A stretch of DNA of 10,900 bases. It comes from Amphritea sp. GTDB taxonomy: Bacteria > Pseudomonadota > Gammaproteobacteria > Pseudomonadales > Nitrincolaceae. The DNA is taken from contig JAIBDA010000039.1 in NCBI GenBank assembly GCA_024679635.1, positions 1-10,900 on the forward strand, read 5' to 3'. The first letter of the stretch is position 1. Every line of letters begins with the position of its first letter. Below, in pieces: positions 4,993 to 10,900 of the stretch. A model generated the notes under the pieces. The model saw only the letters and a list, made by a program, of their open reading frames with translations, had not been told where the DNA came from and ran no database searches. A program made the translations under genes and the position numbers.

Positions 4993-7434
4993 ATGGATAT
5001 GTCTGATAAAGCATCTGCACAATCCCATAAGGTTACACATCTGCTACATAACCTGGATGAGCGTATTTTTCATCACCCTAAGGTTGTGCTGGGTCTGATC
5101 CTTGCTATTACGCTGTTTTTTGCCAGTCAGATTCCTGGTGTGAAAATGTATTCTGATTTCGCCGATCTGCTGCCTCAGGAACATCCATATATTGTCCTGC
5201 ACAATGAGATCAAAGAGTCCTTCGGCGGTGCGAATGTCGTGGTCGTTGGGGTTGAAGTGGAATCTGGGGATATATTCAGTAATGAAGCACTAGCCCGGAT
5301 TCACCGCATTACACAGGCCGTTGATAGTTTGCCAGGCATCAATCACAACCTAGTAGCAAGTGTTACTCATCGGAACTCCCGGAAAGTTTGGATGACACCG
5401 GAAGGAAACGTTAATTCTAAATCTTATTACGACCCACAGGGTGGTGAGATTAGTGAAGCTGATCTTGAACTGTTACGTCAGGACATTGTTACTAACCCCC
5501 GGGTTTATGGACCGTTAGTCAGCCCCGATATGAAAATGGCGCTGGTGAAAGCTCAGCTTAATGAAGGGCAGTTGGATTACGCTAAAACCTTCGATGCGAT
5601 TCAGCAGATGCGTGATAAAGAAGGGGCGGAAGGTTATAAGATTCATGTTACGGGTCAGCCAATGCTGGTGGGTTGGGCGTATCAGTATCTGGGCCAAATT
5701 ATCGAAATCTTTATGTTCACCGCGCTGATCATGATCGCGCTGTTGATCTTTTATTTCCGTAAAGCCTACGGCGTATTGATTCCTCTGGCTGCGGTGGTTG
5801 TCTCCACTATCTGGGGCATCGGTATCATCTCCCTGTTTGGTTACAACCTGGACCCGCTGGGGCTGGTAATTCCGTTTCTGATTTCAGCGCGTGCGATGTC
5901 CCATGGTATTCAAATTGTTGAACGTTATTACCTTGAGCTGAATGAACACGAAGACCATCACAAGGCTGCAAAACTAACTTTTGAAAATCTGTTCCGGCCC
6001 GGCAGTCTGGGCGTGGTGTCGGATGCTATTGGTCTGTTATTGATTGCTATAGGGTCTATTCCCTTGAATACCAAGCTGGCCCACTACGCATCGCTTTGGG
6101 CGCTATCGATCATCATTACCGTGTTGCTGGCTGTGCCAATGCTGTTGTCTGTCATGCCTAAGCCAAAAAACTATGAAGTGAAGCACAACCTGTTCCGTAA
6201 TGTCGGTTACCTCTGTGCTGATCTTATTAGTTCTCGTAAAGCCGCTAAGAATGCTCTGTTAATAGGTGCGTTGCTGCTGATTGGAGGCTGGTTCTTCTCT
6301 TCAAAGGTAGTGATTGGTGAATCGGAACCTGGTTCTCCTATTCTCTATCAAAATCATGATTACAACCTTTCATCCGGCGCGATAAACGATAGTTTTCCGG
6401 GCTCCGAAGAACTTTATATTGTCGCTGAAACCAGTGAAAAAGGCGGTATTAAGCGACCAGAAGTGTTAACTGCGCTTGCTGACCTTGAGCGGCATATGTT
6501 GCTGGACCCTGAAGTAGGAGGTGCTAAAGGTGTACCGGACCTGATTAAGCAAGTAAATCGCTTATTGCATAACGATGATCCGCGGTGGATGCAGATTCCC
6601 GGAGATGCTCAGTATGTTGGTGGCCTGATGTTTACTTACATGATGTCCAGCCCTATTCCGGGAGCACTGAATGAATTTGTCGATACCGATGAGCGGATCG
6701 CTAACCTCGTATTCTTTTATAAGGACCATCAGGGCGAGACCATCCGTCGAGCGATTCACACAGCCAAGCAATGGATTGAAGCTAATGATGGCAAAGTCGA
6801 AGGACTGAAGATAAGGCTGGCTGGCGGCACTATCGGCGTCACTGCAGCGATGAATGAGGCTGCTTATGAGACCAATCTCTGGGTGCTTCCCTTGGTGTTC
6901 CTGCTGATATTCGCGATGGTAATGTTTTTTTACACCTCCTTACAGGCGGGAATGATGATGTTCATGGCGATGATGTTCGCCACCACCCTGACCTATGCCT
7001 ATATGGGCGTGACAGGGATGGGTATCAATATCAATACAGTACCCATTATCGCCGTGGGGGTCGGAGTAGGGATCGACTACTCCATCTACATGATGGACCG
7101 GATTCGCTCAGAAATGGTGCTGCAACAGGATTTGGGTGCGGCGGTTCGTACTGCAATTCGAACCACAGGCTTGGCGATAAGCTTTACCGCCATTACGTTG
7201 ATTGCCGGCATCGTGATGTGGGTAATTTTGTCAGACCTTCGCTTTCAGGCGGATGCGGCTTTATTGCTGTCTGTGATGGTCATTCTAAATGGTGCTGCTG
7301 CGATGTTGCTGGTGCCATCCTGGGTGCTGGTGTTTAAACCGAAATTTATCTGTGCCGCTTATGAGGATGAGGATGGTGTGATTCACGCTGATTCTGCGTC
7401 TTCAGACAAAGGCGTAAGTACAACTACTTGTTAA
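4993..7434 (+). CDS. RND/MMPL superfamily transporter (COG1033-like)
   Basis: The 813-residue inner-membrane protein has the duplicated RND layout. One TM segment (about 31-49) precedes a periplasmic domain opening with DFADLLPQEHPY (55-66). Five TM segments (about 236-387) follow, then TM7 (about 420-437), a second periplasmic domain (about 440-625) and five more TM segments (about 628-780), making 12. The C-terminal half carries GVGIDYSIYMMDR with Asp695, like the proton-relay aspartate of MMPL-type pumps. The matching N-terminal segment is SARAMSHGIQIVERY (298-312), without that aspartate. Relatives export lipids, hopanoids or other hydrophobic compounds. It lacks the features of tripartite AcrB-type drug pumps, and no membrane-fusion protein is nearby. 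Weak GGA at 4987-4989 is closer to ideal spacing for a second ATG at 4999, so the true start may be two residues later. The end leaves 23 bp to the DUF1302 ATG. Confidence 0.9.
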   Translation: MDMSDKASAQSHKVTHLLHNLDERIFHHPKVVLGLILAITLFFASQIPGVKMYSDFADLLPQEHPYIVLHNEIKESFGGANVVVVGVEVESGDIFSNEALARIHRITQAVDSLPGINHNLVASVTHRNSRKVWMTPEGNVNSKSYYDPQGGEISEADLELLRQDIVTNPRVYGPLVSPDMKMALVKAQLNEGQLDYAKTFDAIQQMRDKEGAEGYKIHVTGQPMLVGWAYQYLGQIIEIFMFTALIMIALLIFYFRKAYGVLIPLAAVVVSTIWGIGIISLFGYNLDPLGLVIPFLISARAMSHGIQIVERYYLELNEHEDHHKAAKLTFENLFRPGSLGVVSDAIGLLLIAIGSIPLNTKLAHYASLWALSIIITVLLAVPMLLSVMPKPKNYEVKHNLFRNVGYLCADLISSRKAAKNALLIGALLLIGGWFFSSKVVIGESEPGSPILYQNHDYNLSSGAINDSFPGSEELYIVAETSEKGGIKRPEVLTALADLERHMLLDPEVGGAKGVPDLIKQVNRLLHNDDPRWMQIPGDAQYVGGLMFTYMMSSPIPGALNEFVDTDERIANLVFFYKDHQGETIRRAIHTAKQWIEANDGKVEGLKIRLAGGTIGVTAAMNEAAYETNLWVLPLVFLLIFAMVMFFYTSLQAGMMMFMAMMFATTLTYAYMGVTGMGININTVPIIAVGVGVGIDYSIYMMDRIRSEMVLQQDLGAAVRTAIRTTGLAISFTAITLIAGIVMWVILSDLRFQADAALLLSVMVILNGAAAMLLVPSWVLVFKPKFICAAYEDEDGVIHADSASSDKGVSTTTC

Positions 7435-7457
7435 AACTAAACCTGAAGGGGTTAAAA

Positions 7458-9089
7458 ATGTCGAAAACAATAATAACGACAATGAATAAACTGGCCACCG
7501 GAGTGGCTATGGGGGTCACAGCTATGTCGCTGGGCTTCAGTGCAACATCTGTTGCGGCTGATACTGAGTGGGCAGGCTTTGTTGAGAATGCTACCTATGT
7601 GCGCGATGGTGTTGGGCTATCCAAGTTCAGAAATACGGCGCAGGCTGAATTTTCTAAGCCTCTCGAGGCAGACGGCTGGAGTAATGTGTCTATTAACGGC
7701 ACGTTGCGGGCAACCTATGATGGCGTCTATGACCTGAATGACGATGAGTTTGGTAAAGATGCAACCGAAGACTACCTGGGTGCTAACTGGCACGATCAGG
7801 ATCTGTCATCGACGATTCTACAGCCAGGTACACCGCTTCCCTGTGAAAATGATCCTGCCCTGTGTGATAACCTGGATGGTTATATGGATCAGGATGAGAG
7901 AGACGCGAGATTTCCAGACTTTAACGATCAGCTGGACTTTGTTCGTGAGCTATATATCTCTGCCGATAAGCAGTTAGATAATGGCGATATTCTTAACCTT
8001 AGCTTTGGTAAGCAGCAGGTTGTCTGGGGCAAGACCGACCTGTTTCGGGTGTTAGATGTTATCAACCCGGTGGATTATTCCCGTCATAATATCTACGACG
8101 AACTGGAAGATATTCGTATTCCCCAATGGATGCTGACCGCTGAATGGCGTATGGGGCCGAATGAAGTCTTTGATGATTCCAACTTCTCCATCGTGTGGAA
8201 TATTGATAAGTTCCGTCCCCATAATCTAGGTACCTGTGGGCAGGCGTATCGTATTGTTGATGCCGGTTGCTTCTTTTCTTCAAGAATTATTGGTGGCGGC
8301 CCTTATGTCATTAATGATGTTGATGAGCATGACTGGTCATTGGCTAATAGCCAGGTCGGCCTGAAGTGGGAAGGTGTTTATGGTGATGCGACGTTCTCTC
8401 TGAATGCGTTGCACTATCGCCAGCAGCTACCTTCGATACATACTAGTGGCAATGGTGTTGCTCCCGTCCCAGGGTCCAATTTTGGGCTCTTCAATATTCA
8501 CTTTCCTGAGGTCAATCTAATCGGTGGCTCCATCGATTATTACTCAATGAACCAGGATGCGGTATGGCGTCTTGAGACGTCTTTTACCCAGGGTGAAGAA
8601 CAGCCACGGGATGCGTATGGCTATAAAAAGACCGATATGTTCCGTTACGTCATCGGCTTTGATAAAAATATATCGATTCCTGAGCTGGGAACCCGTAGTG
8701 CCTTCCTGGTATCTACACAGTTGTTTGGCGAACATATTCTTGATCACGAAGTGGATATGCCAAACGAAGAAGATAATTGGATTGCGACACTGCTACTTAA
8801 AGGTTTCTACGTTAACAACCGTTTAAGCCCGCAGATCATTATCGCCCATGATTTTGGCGCTGATGCGACTGCTATCGCCCCGAGTATTGAATACCTGGTT
8901 GACGATCACTGGAAAGTTAATGTTGGTTTCAACATTAAAGAGGGTGGAGATAAGAAGTTCCCATGGAGTGTTACCGGTGGTCCTGCAGGTGGTGTTCAAA
9001 CTGAGCCACTGGCGCGTTTCTTGAATGGCCCTATCGGTGTGGCTAATCAGGAAGATGAATTCCAGATGTCTGTTCGTTACAGCTTCTAA
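7458..9089 (+). CDS. DUF1302 family outer-membrane beta-barrel protein
   Basis: The protein has 543 residues from the ATG at 7458. GAAGGGG at 7445-7451 supports this start over an in-frame TTG at 7428 that would overlap the transporter gene. A Sec signal peptide covers about 1-34 with cleavage likely after SVAA. The mature part is rich in alternating beta strands and aromatic residues, with acidic loops and paired cysteines (PCENDPALC; TCGQAYRIVDAGC) that could form loop disulfides. It ends SVRYSF, an aromatic C-terminus typical of barrels inserted by the BAM machinery. DUF1302 (PF06980) members are usually coded beside DUF1329 proteins; substrates are mostly unassigned, with links to growth on hydrophobic compounds. 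Here it would supply the outer-membrane part of the four-gene system. Confidence 0.88.
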   Translation: MSKTIITTMNKLATGVAMGVTAMSLGFSATSVAADTEWAGFVENATYVRDGVGLSKFRNTAQAEFSKPLEADGWSNVSINGTLRATYDGVYDLNDDEFGKDATEDYLGANWHDQDLSSTILQPGTPLPCENDPALCDNLDGYMDQDERDARFPDFNDQLDFVRELYISADKQLDNGDILNLSFGKQQVVWGKTDLFRVLDVINPVDYSRHNIYDELEDIRIPQWMLTAEWRMGPNEVFDDSNFSIVWNIDKFRPHNLGTCGQAYRIVDAGCFFSSRIIGGGPYVINDVDEHDWSLANSQVGLKWEGVYGDATFSLNALHYRQQLPSIHTSGNGVAPVPGSNFGLFNIHFPEVNLIGGSIDYYSMNQDAVWRLETSFTQGEEQPRDAYGYKKTDMFRYVIGFDKNISIPELGTRSAFLVSTQLFGEHILDHEVDMPNEEDNWIATLLLKGFYVNNRLSPQIIIAHDFGADATAIAPSIEYLVDDHWKVNVGFNIKEGGDKKFPWSVTGGPAGGVQTEPLARFLNGPIGVANQEDEFQMSVRYSF

Positions 9090-9121
9090 GCGAATATATA
9101 ACTATAAGAAGGTAAATAATT

Positions 9122-10432
9122 ATGTTGAATAAAACGTTTATATCTCTGGCGCTGACTGCCGCGGTATCAACTTCAGCTATCGCTGCGACAGACCAGGATG
9201 TGGAAAACTCTTTTTATCCCTATAAAAACGGAGTGCCGTCATTCAATGGTCTGAGTGCGGGTATGACCATTAATCAAGGTAACGTTGAGCAGTTCAAAGA
9301 AGTGCTTGATCCGGCCATGTATGAGTTCATTAAGGCGGGTGATACCGAGGTTAAAGTGGGTGAAACCACCTCTTTTGATCTGCACTCGAGCTACGTAGAA
9401 GCCACTAAAGCGAACCTTGCTAATGTAAAACTGGGTGATAATCCGGGTGAGATCAGTGGTTCAGTGGCGGGTCGCCCATTCCCTGAAGAACCATCATTAG
9501 ATGACCCTCGTGCGGGTGAAAAATTGGCCTGGAACTATAAGTATGGTTATAACTGGGGTGACTCAGCTGCAATCATGCCGTTTTACTGGAAGTTCCGTAA
9601 CATGGAAACCGGTAAGTTAGAACGAACCTTGAAGTTTAACTTCCACTTCCTGAACTTCACTCATCGTACTGAGCAGACGCCGACCCCGGCTATAACGCCT
9701 AATCCGTCGAATCTGTTCCGGGGTATCTATGTACAGGTACTGGAACCATTTGATGTTAAGAATACTCAGCTACTGATTCAGCGCTTTGAAGATGATCTGA
9801 AACGCGACAACGCATATCTGTATCTGGGTTTCCAGCGTCGTGTTCGCCGTTTATCTTCGGGTCAGGTGACTGATTCTTTCCTTGGGTCAGACGTAATGAT
9901 CGAAGATTTCGAAGGGTATAATGGTCGTATTTCGGATATGAAGTGGACCTTCAAAGGGGCCCGCAACATGCTGGTGCCTATGTATAACCACAATGAGATG
10001 GAACTGGATAGTGAGTCTCATAAGGATGATGAGGGGTATCAGGTTGTTGCTTTTGGCGGAAAGGGTAACTGTTTCCCAAATGTGACCTATCAGCTACGTA
10101 AAGTGTATGAAGTTGAATCAGCCTCGGTCGATTCGAATCACCCTATTAGTAAGCGTCAGCACTTTATTGATGCGCAGACCTTTACTATCCCACGAAACAT
10201 TACTTACGATCGTAAAGGTGATATGTGGAAAAGCTGGTCTATAGGTCAGGCGCATCCTGATCATCATCTGCCACAGAATAAAGGCAAGGGTGTTGCAATT
10301 GATGATGCCTTTACCATGGTTGATATGCAGGCGCAGCATTGTACTACCGGTCAGTTCAAAGGGATCGTTGATCCTAAACTGACACCTGAAAGTAAGATGA
10401 CCGTTCAGAACCTGCGGGCATCTGGTAAGTAA
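9122..10432 (+). CDS. DUF1329 family periplasmic protein (LolB-like fold expected)
   Basis: The protein has 436 residues with a Sec signal peptide of about 21-22 residues (TSAIAA, then TDQDVEN). No lipobox is present, so it should be soluble in the periplasm or held to the outer membrane by partners. The region around 230-290 (YLGFQRRVRRLSSGQVTDSF, then SDVMIEDFEGYNGRISDMKW) is characteristic of DUF1329 (PF07044). That family is related by fold to LolA/LolB-type lipoprotein carriers, which hold acyl chains in a beta-sheet groove. Cys317 and Cys407 are the only cysteines and could pair. AAGAAGG at 9106-9112 lies 9 nt before the ATG, and the gap to the DUF1302 stop is 32 bp. A role carrying a hydrophobic ligand between the transporter and the barrel is inference. 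It is the last gene before the terminator. Confidence 0.88.
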   Translation: MLNKTFISLALTAAVSTSAIAATDQDVENSFYPYKNGVPSFNGLSAGMTINQGNVEQFKEVLDPAMYEFIKAGDTEVKVGETTSFDLHSSYVEATKANLANVKLGDNPGEISGSVAGRPFPEEPSLDDPRAGEKLAWNYKYGYNWGDSAAIMPFYWKFRNMETGKLERTLKFNFHFLNFTHRTEQTPTPAITPNPSNLFRGIYVQVLEPFDVKNTQLLIQRFEDDLKRDNAYLYLGFQRRVRRLSSGQVTDSFLGSDVMIEDFEGYNGRISDMKWTFKGARNMLVPMYNHNEMELDSESHKDDEGYQVVAFGGKGNCFPNVTYQLRKVYEVESASVDSNHPISKRQHFIDAQTFTIPRNITYDRKGDMWKSWSIGQAHPDHHLPQNKGKGVAIDDAFTMVDMQAQHCTTGQFKGIVDPKLTPESKMTVQNLRASGK

Positions 10433-10454
10433 GAGAAAAACTTGCTGGTCTTGT

Positions 10455-10484
10455 AGCGGGGTATAAGGAAAACCCCGCTTTTTT
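10455..10484 (+). terminator. Rho-independent terminator ending the envelope operon
   Basis: AGCGGGGT at 10455-10462 pairs with ACCCCGCT at 10472-10479, with a 9-nt loop, and six T follow (10479-10484). It lies 22 bp after the DUF1329 stop codon, so the four genes probably end here as one transcript. Confidence 0.9.
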
Positions 10485-10762
10485 AAAAAGAGAATCAAGC
10501 CCTTATCTTTTTATGTGTACTCCTTCGACCATGGATGGTCTTTTTCTATCGCTACAGTAAAGTCTCCCGGTTATACGACATGGGTAACCTTTTACTCCTT
10601 TATCTTTCTTCGAAAGCTCAAATAACGCTTTAATCCTGCAAAAGTACAGTACAACTAGCGTGATTTTATCCCTATAGCGGGTGAAGTGGGGAATCAGATT
10701 TTTCTGAGAACTTTATGCTGTTAGTATCAGTGCTAAGTTAATCTGTATTTGGAAGGTTTGAG
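10485..10762. other. Intergenic stretch of 278 bp
   Basis: I found no convincing gene on either strand. A small inverted repeat GACCAT-GG-ATGGTC at 10527-10540, followed by TTTTT, could be a weak second terminator. At 10573-10587 there is ATAC-N7-GTAA, one base off the LysR palindrome, but it lacks the rest of the conserved module. No convincing promoter for the following gene was identified. Confidence 0.5.
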
Positions 10763-10900
10763 ATGCTGCTTCATAATCGCAATATAATTCGTGTCGCTAA
10801 AGATGGCAGTGTTGCTAACTGCATAATTGTAAAAATGTGTTACGACTATGCCGTGGTTAAATATGAAGACAAAGAGTATCGCATTTCCTACGACGTGATA
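10763..10900 (+). CDS. Unrecognised small protein, 5' part only
   Basis: An ATG at 10763, with GGAAGG at 10751-10756 six nt upstream, opens a frame that runs 46 codons to the window edge without a stop. It begins MLLHNRNIIRVAKDG and continues with alternating short hydrophobic and polar residues (YDYAVVKYEDKEYRISYDVI), suggesting small beta strands, perhaps an SH3-like barrel. No signal peptide or membrane segment is visible. I do not recognise the family. The operon terminator upstream suggests separate transcription. Confidence 0.68.
   Translation, partial: MLLHNRNIIRVAKDGSVANCIIVKMCYDYAVVKYEDKEYRISYDVI

Noticed and set aside
10118..10498. Minus-strand 126-codon open frame.
   Set aside because: It is antisense to the DUF1329 gene and runs through the terminator; the composition gives no sign of a real protein.
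10573..10587. ATAC-N7-GTAA, near match to the LysR palindrome.
   Set aside because: One mismatch to an 8-base pattern is expected a few times by chance in a window this long, and the distal conserved block is absent.

Overview
The window looks like chromosomal DNA from a marine-type gammaproteobacterium, with Oceanospirillales or Pseudomonadales relatives as my best guess. This rests on gene content (a receiver-TPR protein, a BenM/CatM-like LysR regulator, and a DUF1302/DUF1329/RND/YCF48 cluster) and on moderate GC content. It is not a phylogenetic test. I see no mobile element, CRISPR array, rRNA or tRNA.

Left part (1-2531). The window opens inside a minus-strand gene whose first 17 codons match the N-terminus of the histone deacetylase / acetylpolyamine amidohydrolase family. 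A good intrinsic terminator at 222-260 points rightward but has no visible plus-strand gene before it. Next comes a 544-residue receiver-TPR protein (364-1998, GTG start) whose receiver domain has glycine where the phosphorylated aspartate should be. A 533-base gap follows. It holds a possible decayed minus-strand reading frame, a LysR-type operator module, and three adjacent hairpins leading to the next gene.

Middle part (2532-3935). A small 4-oxalocrotonate tautomerase-family enzyme with all canonical catalytic residues faces a convergent LysR regulator of the BenM/CatM/CbnR type. The 59-bp operator module found upstream of the tautomerase occurs again, without gaps and in the same orientation, between the regulator and the next operon. 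Its core is ATACC-N5-GGTAT, which contains the ATAC-N7-GTAT palindrome known for BenM/CatM. This predicts one small regulon: tautomerase plus the four-gene operon, with possible autoregulation of the LysR gene.

Right part (3996-10484). Four genes lie in one direction with short gaps and end in an intrinsic terminator: a YCF48-like beta-propeller with a lipoprotein signal, a 12-TM RND/MMPL-type transporter, a DUF1302 outer-membrane beta-barrel, and a DUF1329 periplasmic protein. Together they cover inner membrane, periplasm and outer membrane. My inference is a trans-envelope carrier for a hydrophobic or lipid-like molecule, switched on by an aromatic or ring-cleavage-type metabolite. The substrate is unknown. 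This is the best candidate here for a little-described system.

The last 416 bases hold a 278-base non-coding stretch and the start of an unrecognised small protein cut off by the window end.
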